Positions 57,040-64,000 of a stretch of DNA of 64,000 nt are shown in pieces; position 1 is the stretch's first letter; the number at the start of each line of letters is the position of its first letter. The stretch lies in the NCBI GenBank assembly GCA_964406605.1, contig CAYOSF010000002.1, positions 186,001 through 250,000 on the forward strand, given 5' to 3'. This DNA comes from CAYOSF01 sp964406605 (GTDB lineage Bacteria > Chloroflexota > Dehalococcoidia > DSTF01 > RBG-16-68-14). The position numbers and the translations under genes are program-made. Under the pieces are notes generated by a model. The model made no database searches and had not been told where the DNA came from. It saw nothing but the letters and a program-made list of their open reading frames with translations.

Positions 57040-58706
57040 CACGGCCGTCCCCTCGCCTCGTCGGAGATCGCCCGCAGCCGCTTCATCACCTCGTTCGTGC
57101 CGCGCCCGAAGTAGTCGTGGAGAGCGACGTACTCGGCGTACAGCCTGTCGTAGGCGGCCTGCTGCCGGGGAATCGGCTTGTGCGACTCCTGCTTGAGCTT
57201 GGCCATCTGCTTCGCCGCCGACTGGATGTCCGGGTACACCCCGGCTGCCACCGCTGCGTGCATGGCGCTGCCCAGCGCCGCACCCTGGCTGCTGCCGATC
57301 GTCCGGACCTCTCGCCCGGTCACGTCGGCGTAGATCTGCACTAGCAGCTTGTTCTCTTCGGGCAGGCCGCCCGCGGCGACCAGCTCGTTCACCGGCACGC
57401 CGTTCTCCTCGAACGTCTCGATGATCAGCCGTGTCCCATACGCGGTCGACTCGAGCAGGGCTCGATAGATGTCCGGCGCGCGGGTCGCGAGCGTCGCGCC
57501 CACCAGCAGCCCGCTCAGATCGACGTCCACCAACACGGAGCGGTTGCCGTTCCACCAGTCGAGCGCGATCAGGCCGTGCTCGCCCGCTTCCTGCTTGGCC
57601 GCCTCGGCCTCCAAGTAGCCGTGCAGGTCCACGCCCGCCTTCTCCGCGGCTGCGTGGTACTCCGGCGGTACCGCATTGTCCGCGAACCAGCCGAAGATGT
57701 CGCCCACGCCGCTCTGCCCCGCCTCGTATCCAAACAGCCCCGGCACGATGCCGCCGTCCACCACGCCGCACATGCCCGGCACCTCCTGCATGCGCTCCGA
57801 GAGCACCATGTGGCAGGTGCTGGTGCCCATGATCATCACCATCCGCCCCGGCTCGACCACCTGCGCCGCAGGCACTGTCACGTGCGCGTCCACGTTCGCC
57901 ACCGCGACGGCGATACCGGGCTTCAGCCCCGTCCACGCCGCCGCCTCCGGCGTCAGGTCGCCCGCCCGTCCGCCCAGCGGCGCGAGTTCGGTCTTCATCT
58001 TCGTCTCGACCACGTCCGCCAGGCCGGGATGCAGGGCCGCGAAGTACTCGCGTCTTGGGAAGTGCCCGTCCTGATGGATCGCCTTGTAGCCGGCCGTGCA
58101 CGTGTTTCGCGTCTCGACGCCGCACAACTGCCAGACCGTCCAGTCCGCTCCCTCGATCAGCCGTTCGGCCGCCTGGTAGACCTCCGGCGCCTCCTCCAGG
58201 ATCTGCAGCGTCTTGCTGAAGAACCACTCCGACGAGATCTTGCCGCCGTAGCGTCGCAGCCACGGCTCGCCCATCGCTCGGGCCGTCTCGTTGATCCGGT
58301 CGGCCTGACGTTGCGCCGCGTGGTGCTTCCACAGCTTCACCCAGGCATGTGGGTTGTCTCGCCACTGGGGAAGTCGACATAACGGCGTGCCGTCGGCCAG
58401 TGTCGGCAGAATCGTGCAGGCGGTGAAATCGATGCCGATCCCGACGACATCCTGCGGATCCACGCCGCTCCGCCTCACCGCCTCCGGCACGGCCACCTTG
58501 AACACCTCGATGTAGTCGTCCGGGTTCTGCAGCGCCCATTGGGGCGGTAGGGGCGTGTCACTCCCGGGCAGTCGCTGGTCGATCACGCCGTCGCCATAGC
58601 GATGGACCGCGCTGCCCAGCTCCGCGCCGTCGCTGAGACGCACGACGACGGCCCTCCCGGACTCAGTCCCGAAGTCCACACCGATCGCGAATTCGTCCCT
58701 GCCCAT
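57039..58706 (-). CDS. araB: L-ribulokinase
   Basis: 555 residues. FGGY kinase with N-terminal IGVDFGTESGRAVVVRLSDG (DFGTESxRA is diagnostic for AraB), FTACTILPTLADGTPLCRLP, MVMIMGTSTCHMVLSERMQE and LVAAGGLPEENKLLVQIYAD. It phosphorylates L-ribulose and starts the operon araB-araD-isomerase. GAGGAAGG precedes the ATG by about nine bases. Its presence fixes the pathway as L-arabinose use; no transporter or AraR-type regulator is in the window. Confidence 0.96.
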   Translation of the reverse strand: MGRDEFAIGVDFGTESGRAVVVRLSDGAELGSAVHRYGDGVIDQRLPGSDTPLPPQWALQNPDDYIEVFKVAVPEAVRRSGVDPQDVVGIGIDFTACTILPTLADGTPLCRLPQWRDNPHAWVKLWKHHAAQRQADRINETARAMGEPWLRRYGGKISSEWFFSKTLQILEEAPEVYQAAERLIEGADWTVWQLCGVETRNTCTAGYKAIHQDGHFPRREYFAALHPGLADVVETKMKTELAPLGGRAGDLTPEAAAWTGLKPGIAVAVANVDAHVTVPAAQVVEPGRMVMIMGTSTCHMVLSERMQEVPGMCGVVDGGIVPGLFGYEAGQSGVGDIFGWFADNAVPPEYHAAAEKAGVDLHGYLEAEAAKQEAGEHGLIALDWWNGNRSVLVDVDLSGLLVGATLATRAPDIYRALLESTAYGTRLIIETFEENGVPVNELVAAGGLPEENKLLVQIYADVTGREVRTIGSSQGAALGSAMHAAVAAGVYPDIQSAAKQMAKLKQESHKPIPRQQAAYDRLYAEYVALHDYFGRGTNEVMKRLRAISDEARGRP

Positions 58707-58890
58707 CCCGTTTGACCTTCCTCAGCGACAGTGACCTTTGGCGCGTCTAGCATAGGGGATGCGTGGTTGCAGCAAAAGAGGTGGTCCAGGCGTCGCTTCT
58801 CCTCGGCGAAGCCGAGCGCGCCCTGGGGCATGTCCATGCTCTCTACGGTTCAGGCGGGTGCGCCCGAGCCAAGTGGCGGGCCTGCAGCTC

Positions 58891-58917
58891 CGTAGCGGCG
58901 ACCTTCAGGTCGCCACC
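58891..58917. repeat. 27-bp palindromic element, copy 1
   Basis: CGTAGCGGCGACCTTCAGGT then CGCCACC. Stem GGCGACCT/AGGTCGCC around TC. Identical over 27 bases to 60037-60063. It lies in the 290-base gap between araB and the dehydrogenase gene, which has no other feature. Confidence 0.75.
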
Positions 58918-58996
58918 GGCCATCGGCGAAGACCTTCAGCCAGCAGAGCGGGCTACTAACAGGGCGGACACTACCACGGGCCGACCCGCTACCTGC

Positions 58997-59890
58997 CTAC
59001 GCCAACCCCGCGTTCATCCTGGTGATCTCGTAGGTCGCGCTCCAGTCCTTCTCTCCCATCCCGTGCGCTATCGCCGCCAGCATCTTCTCCCGGATGACGC
59101 TCGCGTAGGGGAGCGCGACCCTGGCGTCGGTCGAGGCCCGGAGCATCAGTTCCACGTCCTTGAGGCCGCCGAGCAGCGAGAACCCCACCTCGTCGAAATC
59201 CCTCGTCCGGATCCGCGTCGCGTACTCCTGCAGAGCGGGCTCGCCGAACATCGTCGTCATCACCAGATCGAGGAACCCCGACGCGATCCCGCTCCTCTCC
59301 CCGAACGCGTACACCTCTCCCATCAGCTCGATGACGGAGGCGCCCATGTAGTTGATCGCGAGCTTCAGGCTGCTGGCCACCGCGTGGTCTTGCGAAACGT
59401 TGATCGCCATCTGCGAGAAGGCGTCCAGCACGGGCTTGCACCGCTCGATGACCGCCGGGTCTCCCGCGACGAGCGTGCGCAACTCGCCCGACGCCGCGAC
59501 GTTCGGCCGCCCCAGCACCGGCGCGGCCAGGTAGTGACTCCCGTGCGCCGCGTGCAGCTCCGCCAGCCTCCGCGCGCACCCGGGCGACACCGTCGTCGTG
59601 CCGATGTGGACGGCCTCACGCTCAAGTCCTGCAAGCACGCCCTCCTCACCCCTGACGTTGTCCAGCACCGACTGGTCGTCCATCAGGCTGGTGACCACCA
59701 CGTCGCCCGCGGCGGCGGCCTCCTTCGGCGAACCCGCGGCCGAGGCGCCCTTGTCCACCAGCGGCTGGGCTTTCGCCGCCGTCCTGTTGTACACCGTCAC
59801 GTCGAACCCCGCCGCCAGAATGTTGTGGGCGATCCCGGCGCCCATCCGTCCCAACCCGATCACTGCCACCTTCTTCATCTCTTCTGACAT
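58997..59890 (-). CDS. 3-hydroxyisobutyrate dehydrogenase-like NAD(P)-dependent oxidoreductase
   Basis: 297 residues from ATG 59890 (ATG 59878 is an alternative). N-terminal Rossmann motif VAVIGLGRMGAGIAHNILAA, substrate loop in the VLGRPNVAASGELRTLVAG region and the catalytic Lys in SLKLAINYMGAS at about residue 174 give the beta-hydroxyacid dehydrogenase family. It oxidises a 3-hydroxy acid such as 3-hydroxyisobutyrate, tartronate or a sugar acid, or reduces the matching semialdehyde. The family's DxxxSGG motif is replaced by HLAAPVLG-type residues (YLAAPVLGRP), so the substrate may differ. Single gene. Confidence 0.9.
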   Translation of the reverse strand: MSEEMKKVAVIGLGRMGAGIAHNILAAGFDVTVYNRTAAKAQPLVDKGASAAGSPKEAAAAGDVVVTSLMDDQSVLDNVRGEEGVLAGLEREAVHIGTTTVSPGCARRLAELHAAHGSHYLAAPVLGRPNVAASGELRTLVAGDPAVIERCKPVLDAFSQMAINVSQDHAVASSLKLAINYMGASVIELMGEVYAFGERSGIASGFLDLVMTTMFGEPALQEYATRIRTRDFDEVGFSLLGGLKDVELMLRASTDARVALPYASVIREKMLAAIAHGMGEKDWSATYEITRMNAGLA

Positions 59891-60220
59891 CTCCGACTCC
59901 AATCCGGATCACGGTCTGGCAAGGGGACGTCGCTCCCAGCCGGACGCCCGCATGCAGGATGATCGCGCTCCGAGCCCTCGAATGTCAACAGTGCTGCGAG
60001 CCGCCCCCGAACGCCACCCTGAGCCTGTCGAAGGGCCGTAGCGGCGACCTTCAGGTCGCCACCTGCCCGGCGTCACGCCTCCGTCTCGCCCGGCTCGGAT
60101 GTACTCCCCTCTCCCGCTCGCGGGAGAGGGCCAGGGGTGAGGGTGCCTATGCGCGATTCGTCCGAACTGCACGATGAGGTTCTGCCACCGCCCGCCCGCA
60201 CGATGGCCTGCCGCCAGACC
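59891..60220. other. intergenic region with two types of dispersed palindrome
   Basis: 330 bases without a convincing gene, between two minus-strand genes. It holds the repeats listed at 60015-60063 and a further inverted word (CCCTCTCCCGCTCGCGGGAG at 60109-60128). No promoter is clear. Confidence 0.5.
60015..60063. repeat. adjacent dispersed repeats: CACCCTGAGC...TCGAAGGG element and 27-bp palindrome copy 2
   Basis: 60015-60036 reads CACCCTGAGCCTGTCGAAGG, found with one change at 62728; directly after it 60037-60063 is the exact second copy of the element at 58891-58917. The palindromic core and the adjacency are like repetitive extragenic palindromes. Confidence 0.7.
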
Positions 60221-60517
60221 CTATCGAAGCCGCCGGCCCCGTTCCACGACCCACACGCCCAGCCCTCCGCCGACCAGTCCCACGGGCACCCCCAGCGCCG
60301 GCCCGTAGACCATCGTCGTCACGATGCCGGCGGCGAGCCCCGCCAGCACGAAGACCACCGGGGCCAGCGGGTGCAGCACCGAGCTCCTGACGGCGGGGTC
60401 ATCGGACTTGCCCGCCTTCTTCTCCCTATCGTCGGGGGAGAAACCGCAGGAACTGCAGGAAGCCCGGCCGGCCGTGAGCGGCTGGCCGCAGGCCGGACAT
60501 GCGCCTTCACTACTCAT
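60221..60517 (-). CDS. zinc-ribbon membrane protein
   Basis: 98 residues. CPACGQPL and CSSCGF near the N-terminus form a zinc ribbon of the zinc-ribbon-domain class. Then comes a short charged linker and two transmembrane helices (LAPVVFVLAGLAAGIVTTMV and ALGVPVGLVGGGLGVWVV), ending VERGRRLR. Zinc-ribbon plus membrane helix proteins are common and mostly uncharacterised. Single gene, no partner. Confidence 0.78.
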   Translation of the reverse strand: MSSEGACPACGQPLTAGRASCSSCGFSPDDREKKAGKSDDPAVRSSVLHPLAPVVFVLAGLAAGIVTTMVYGPALGVPVGLVGGGLGVWVVERGRRLR

Positions 60518-60794
60518 ACGGTCTTCTCTCCATCATCTCTCGACCCACCAACCCCGTGCTCCTCGCCTGTCTCCCACCTGGATTCGAACACCGCTCCCGA
60601 AGCAGTTCCAGGCGGGCGCGCCCGGGTCCATCCTTCAGCATAGCGCACATGCCCCGCCGGCCGCGGCCGCGAAAGCCCCTTTTCCTTGTCTGTCAACGAT
60701 GAGGGAGTACTTAGTTGAGGGCGGAAGACCCGCCCGCCTCCTCCGCGGGGGCCGCGACAGGGTCGGCAAGGGTGCCACGCCTTGGCGTGACGTT

Positions 60795-61139
60795 CTACGC
60801 AGTCTTCGCGGGCCCGGCGCGCTCGGGCTGAGGCGCGAACCGGTGCCAGATGTCGAGACGGAGCCGGTCAAGATCGACCGCTTCGCCGAAGCAGTAGCCG
60901 TCGATCACGTCCAACCTTGTTTCGAGGCGGTCCATCAGCCACTCGAACTCGGACTCCCACCACTCTTGGGGAATGCTGCCCACCTTGAAGCCGCTGTCCT
61001 CCGCGAAGGGCCTGCTCGCAATGACCGACTTGGCGAAATCGATGGGATCCCCTCGCCCGGGCACCCAACGCAGGTGCAGGCATCCGCCCCTTTTCTCCGC
61101 CGCCTGGCCACATCGCGGGCAGCGAACGCCGCTGGTCAT
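60795..61139 (-). CDS. zinc-ribbon hypothetical protein
   Basis: 114 residues from ATG 61139, with GGAGGT seven bases upstream. CPRCGQAA and a later single GGCLHLRW at the N-terminus suggest a partial zinc-binding site. The rest is an acidic alpha/beta region (IPQEWWESEFEWLMDRLETR, LDVIDGYCFGEAVDLDRLRL). No family is recognised. It lies between two genes on differing strands with about 280 bases on one side. Confidence 0.7.
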   Translation of the reverse strand: MTSGVRCPRCGQAAEKRGGCLHLRWVPGRGDPIDFAKSVIASRPFAEDSGFKVGSIPQEWWESEFEWLMDRLETRLDVIDGYCFGEAVDLDRLRLDIWHRFAPQPERAGPAKTA

Positions 61140-61605
61140 GGAGGACACCTCCCTTCCCGCACTGACGGCGCGGCCGGAAAGCGCCGGTGCCAGGACTCGC
61201 TTCCACATCGAGTCGCGGATCCTGCCGTACTAGTATCGACCGCCGGCCCGCCATCTGTCACCGGCGACCCGTGCTGCGACGACACCCCGACTCGACAGGC
61301 GCGGCACCCGGCCTTCCCTGCAGGTTAGTCGCTTCACCATGGACAGCATGGTCTTGCTGCGTTCTGTGGGCGAACGCGCCGCCCCCCAAGTACCAGCTGG
61401 AGCGTGAGCCCGTCTCCCGTTCCAGACCCAACACCCAGTGACAGTAGCTGCCCAATCCGGCATGCGTTCCTCTGCCCTGGTGCTCACCAGCCGCCCCCTG
61501 CCACGTCGCCGCGTATCCGTAACCCAATCGTCATCTTTGCCATTGTGTGGGCGGGCGCTGGCAGGGGACAATGATGGCAAGGCTCACAATACTGGGAGGT
61601 AGACC
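61140..61605. other. intergenic region upstream of the second cupredoxin
   Basis: 466 bases between divergent genes. Short frames on both strands have no domain or ribosome-binding site. The only structure seen is the inverted repeat at 61537-61580 (listed separately). Confidence 0.5.
61537..61580. promoter_or_regulatory. inverted repeat before the cupredoxin gene
   Basis: TTGCCATTGT (61537-61546) and ACAATGATGGCAA (61568-61580) are inverted with a three-base insertion, 25 bases before the ATG at 61606. Could be an operator or leader hairpin. Confidence 0.4.
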
Positions 61606-62073
61606 ATGAGATACGCCCGATTGATCGCTCTGCTCCTTGCTCTGCCGGCGCTGATGCTCGCGATCGCCGCGTGCAGCGGTGACGGTGGTGACGTGGACGA
61701 GGCGCCGACGGCGACTGGATCATCCGAGCCGTTGGCGACCGTCTCCGGTATAGGCGAGAACGGCGACAAGAGACCTGTACGGATCGAAGTGACCGGCCAG
61801 AACAACAGCTTCATTCCGGAAGTGATCGAAGCGCCCGCGGCGGTCGAATTCACGATCGTGTTCAACAACGCCGACGATGGCGTCCAGCACAACCTGGCCA
61901 TCTTTCGGACCGAGGACGATGCGGCGTCCGGTGCCGACCCGATCGCAGCGACGACGATAGAGGCGGGCCCCGGCACACAGGAGCTTTCGGTCGGTCCGCT
62001 CCCCGCGGGCGACTACTTCGTCTGGTGTCAGGTCCACACGTCGCAGATGACGGCCCGCCTCAACGTGGGGTAG
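61606..62073 (+). CDS. cupredoxin lipoprotein with a complete type 1 copper site
   Basis: 155 residues. Lipoprotein signal MRYARLIALLLALPALMLAI with lipobox AIAAC, a Gly/Thr linker and a cupredoxin domain. Copper ligands: His in VQHNLAIF and Cys, His and Met in WCQVHTSQM, the pattern of plastocyanins and azurin-like carriers. GGGAGGT precedes the ATG. It would carry electrons on the outer face of the membrane. Compare with 10279-10797, which lacks the Met. Confidence 0.9.
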   Translation: MRYARLIALLLALPALMLAIAACSGDGGDVDEAPTATGSSEPLATVSGIGENGDKRPVRIEVTGQNNSFIPEVIEAPAAVEFTIVFNNADDGVQHNLAIFRTEDDAASGADPIAATTIEAGPGTQELSVGPLPAGDYFVWCQVHTSQMTARLNVG

Positions 62074-62366
62074 CTCACACGGCACCCCCTCGGCCTGGCC
62101 GTCCGGCCGATGCGACCTGCGACATCCAGTCCACAGGCGGCTGCGATGTCGAGCCCAAGGGACCGACAGGCACTCAACACGTCTACGTCTTCAGCCGGTA
62201 GACCATCTGCCTCCCAAGCAGAGGGGCGCGGGCTCGACTACGGCGCACCCCTGCAGCCGTGGCCGCCTTGCCGCACCACTGCCCCGCCGGCCGCGGCGGC
62301 AAGTCAGGCGCCGTACCGGACCAACGGAGGTCGGGTGTGGGGTGCGGGCGCAGGCTGGGAAACGTA
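62074..62366. other. intergenic region without visible features
   Basis: 293 bases between the cupredoxin and the convergent dockerin gene. No hairpin terminator, tRNA or coding frame with support was seen. Confidence 0.5.
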
Positions 62367-62660
62367 CTACGACGGCGGTAGGGCGTCGATGAGGCCCGCG
62401 GAGAACTGCAGGATGAGCTGCGCGTCGATGCTGTTCACCGTTTGGTCCACGTTTGCGTCGGGGTCTGCGCAGTCCAGAAAGTCCGTGATCAGTCCGGCGT
62501 CGTACTGGAGCACCAACGCGGCGTCGGTCGCATCCACCTCGAGATCGCAGTTCGCATCCCCGCTGTTGCCTGCCTCGACATGACCCCGGACGGAAACGGC
62601 CAGGAACCCGCCCAGTACCAGACCGACGGTCATGACCAGTGCCAGAATGACAGTCTTCAT
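62367..62660 (-). CDS. small secreted dockerin type I protein
   Basis: 97 residues: signal peptide MKTVILALVMTVGLVLGGFL, cut near VEAGN, then two calcium-binding repeats, GDANCDLEVDATDAALVLQY and DPDANVDQTVNSIDAQLILQ. The protein is little more than a dockerin, so it would bind a cohesin partner, possibly the cohesin-like domain of 19970-20695 or other surface proteins outside the window. The first loop has Leu where the second EF-hand Gly is common, which may weaken calcium binding. Confidence 0.85.
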   Translation of the reverse strand: MKTVILALVMTVGLVLGGFLAVSVRGHVEAGNSGDANCDLEVDATDAALVLQYDAGLITDFLDCADPDANVDQTVNSIDAQLILQFSAGLIDALPPS

Positions 62661-62727
62661 GGTTGCTCCCAGTGTGGCCCTTGGTCCATCCGGTTGTCCG
62701 ATTCTAGCACCGCCCGCTGTCCGCTGT

Positions 62728-62751
62728 CACCCTGAGCCCGTCGAAGGGCCG
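62728..62751. repeat. dispersed CACCCTGAGC...TCGAAGGG repeat, further copy
   Basis: CACCCTGAGCCCGTCGAAGG plus GCCG, one change from 60015-60038. It lies in the gap between the dockerin and hydrolase genes. Confidence 0.6.
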
Positions 62752-62801
62752 GCGCTGGGGGACGCCCGTTCGTCGTGCTCCCAATCCACTGAGGACAGAG
62801 A

Positions 62802-62828
62802 GGAGGCGCCGGGTTCACCGGCGCCTCC
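62802..62828 (-). terminator. terminator of the secreted hydrolase gene
   Basis: Perfect 11-bp stem GGAGGCGCCGG/CCGGCGCCTCC with a 5-base loop, about 27 bases after the stop codon at 62855. On the minus strand the tail is TCTCTGTCC. Confidence 0.65.
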
Positions 62829-62854
62829 TTCATCCTCCGGAAGCCGCGGAACCG

Positions 62855-64000
62855 CTACGGCAAGTTCTTCTGCGCCTGGTCCTGCCAGGATCCGTTCACG
62901 TTGATCTCCGGCGGGTTGCCCACGAAGGCGCTCCGCGCGAAGCTGTCGCCCTCCAGTGTGTACTTGAACCAGGCGACGTAGTAGCCCTGGTAGCCGTTGT
63001 TATCGTTTTGGATCGTGTTGTGGTTGGCCCTCTTCAGTGAGGCCTTGGCCGCCGCGCCGGGCACCGAGTCGTACCAGGCCTGAGCGGCCGCCTCCGTCGC
63101 GATCAGCCGGTCGCTGGTGCCCCTGGAGAACCAGATCGGCACCGACGTCGGCCACTGGGTCATGTCGGGAACCGGCGTGCTCCACCAGATCGGGTTCGGC
63201 AGCGCGTTCGTCAGCGCGCTCGTGATCAGACCACCGGACATGAGCGTCGCGTTGAGTGTGCCGCCGGCGCCCTGTGAGTGCCCGAAAGCCCCGATATGCT
63301 CCGTGTCCAGGTTCTGGTAGAAGATGCTCGAAGCGTTGCTGTTCTCCGACACCATGTAGGTGACGCCGGCCAGCATCTCGTAGCCCTCACCGGTCTGCGT
63401 GCTGTCCGAGGCAACGACTACGAACCCCCACGAGGCCATCAACGCCAGCGTGTCAGCGTACTGTTGGGGTACGGCGTTGGTGCCGTTGCCCCAGGTGAGG
63501 ATCGGATGGTCGTAGCCGCCGGCGCCCAGGTTCGTCGGGTACCACAGGCTGAAGGTGTTCCCCAACCCGTCGTCCGCGCTCCCGGTGCTGACCGCCCACG
63601 GGCCGTCGGCCGCGTACGTATCCTCTACCGATCCGGCGGGCGGCGTCGCTGTGGGCGTAGCCCCCGGCGTCGCCGTGGCCGTGGCCTCAGACGTCGCAGT
63701 GGCGGTCTCGCCGGATGTCGCCGTGGCCGTCACTGCTGCCGAGTAATGCACCTCGACGGGTACCCAGTCGAGGTAGTAGTCCCTCGCGTTGCACTGGCTG
63801 GGGCTTCCCGTGCAGAGGGAGCTCACGCGCACCCGGAAACTGCTGTCGCTCAGGTCCGCGGCGCTCCAGCTCCGGCCCCAGGTATCCGTCGGACTGCCCA
63901 GCACCACCGTGTGCTCGCTCGTAGTCTCCTGGCCGTCACACTGCTGCGAGGTCCAGCTCGAGCCGCCGTCCCAGGAGAGATCCACGCACGTCTGGCTCTT
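62855..64000 (-). CDS. secreted alpha/beta hydrolase (lipase/cutinase-like), 5' end outside window
   Basis: The frame is open to the right edge (in-frame GTG at 63985 is not necessarily the start). The N-terminal part (SWDGGSSWT..., two Cys) resembles a surface beta-sandwich; then comes a Thr/Ala/Pro-rich linker (about 85-115) and an alpha/beta hydrolase domain: GHSQGAGGTLNATL (nucleophile Ser), SRGTSDRLIATE (acid) and KRANHNTI (His). The HSQGAGG elbow and absence of a long cap are like cutinase, PAF-acetylhydrolase and polyester hydrolases. It is extracellular by composition. The exact substrate cannot be deduced. Confidence 0.82.
   Translation of the reverse strand, partial: KSQTCVDLSWDGGSSWTSQQCDGQETTSEHTVVLGSPTDTWGRSWSAADLSDSSFRVRVSSLCTGSPSQCNARDYYLDWVPVEVHYSAAVTATATSGETATATSEATATATPGATPTATPPAGSVEDTYAADGPWAVSTGSADDGLGNTFSLWYPTNLGAGGYDHPILTWGNGTNAVPQQYADTLALMASWGFVVVASDSTQTGEGYEMLAGVTYMVSENSNASSIFYQNLDTEHIGAFGHSQGAGGTLNATLMSGGLITSALTNALPNPIWWSTPVPDMTQWPTSVPIWFSRGTSDRLIATEAAAQAWYDSVPGAAAKASLKRANHNTIQNDNNGYQGYYVAWFKYTLEGDSFARSAFVGNPPEINVNGSWQDQAQKNLP

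Noticed and set aside
57040..58539. 500-codon upstream extension of the araD frame
   Set aside because: It lies wholly within ribulokinase in another frame; it is Gly/Arg-rich and unlike any class II aldolase N-terminus. ATG 57039 gives the normal AraD length.

Overview
The window is a GC-rich (roughly two-thirds G+C by eye), densely packed bacterial chromosome segment. It carries no rRNA, no CRISPR array, no integrase or transposase and no phage genes. Its gene content (glutaconate/IpdAB-like and CaiB-type CoA-transferases, acyl-CoA dehydrogenase, lipoproteins with a Thr/Pro-rich stretch after the lipobox Cys, secreted dockerin proteins of the GDANCDG...NSVDAALILQ type, DUF2089/SHOCT-like genes) suggests the phylum Chloroflexota, probably Dehalococcoidia-related. 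That placement is an inference from gene families; no marker phylogeny could be run.

Layout. 1-8.4 kb: the 5' two-thirds of rpoB (minus strand, running off the left edge) is divergent from an acyl-CoA dehydrogenase; then come a glycosidase-like lipoprotein, a GreA-type factor with an extra integrase-like SAM domain, small zinc-ribbon and membrane proteins and a thioredoxin-fold lipoprotein. 8.4-15.2 kb: glutamine-dependent NAD synthetase behind a strong promoter and a 25-bp palindrome, a cupredoxin lipoprotein, a two-subunit CoA-transferase, a J-domain protein, a HAD protein and a lipoprotein. 15.2-23 kb: an envelope polysaccharide region (WecA/TagO-like transferase, three glycosyltransferases, RmlB, RmlA), interrupted by a degenerate J-domain gene and a cohesin-dockerin protein. 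23-35 kb: SDR, alpha/beta hydrolase, M16 peptidase, alkaline-phosphatase-superfamily protein, an FtsX/MacB-like ABC transporter, a membrane protein and glycerate kinase. 35.1-40.3 kb: a tight seven-gene operon (nitrilase, DUF2089, small protein, SHOCT-like, class C serine hydrolase, ABC ATPase, ABC permease). 40.4-45 kb: CaiB-type CoA-transferase, a GNAT-threonine dehydratase fusion and MurJ. 45.1-45.4 kb: tRNA-Trp, tRNA-Leu and tRNA-Cys. 45.6-51 kb: small proteins, a class V aminotransferase and a GH3 beta-glucosidase. 51.2-59.9 kb: an iron-sulfur protein, xylulokinase, a thioesterase, an L-arabinose operon (ribulokinase, ribulose-5-phosphate 4-epimerase, fucose/arabinose isomerase family protein) and a 3-hydroxyisobutyrate-dehydrogenase-like enzyme. 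60-64 kb: zinc-ribbon proteins, a second cupredoxin, a dockerin protein and a truncated secreted alpha/beta hydrolase.

Together the genes describe a heterotroph that uses plant pentoses and beta-glycosides, activates organic acids as CoA thioesters, builds a rhamnose-containing surface glycan and exports many lipoproteins and dockerin-tagged proteins. There is no single obvious new defence or mobile system. The most noteworthy items are unusual domain fusions (SAM-Gre, J-domain with an ExoX-C-like domain, GNAT-threonine dehydratase), a candidate NAD-repressor operator at nadE, mutually exclusive hairpins upstream of rmlA, a family of short palindromic repeats, and three convergent gene pairs whose stop codons share one CTAG.
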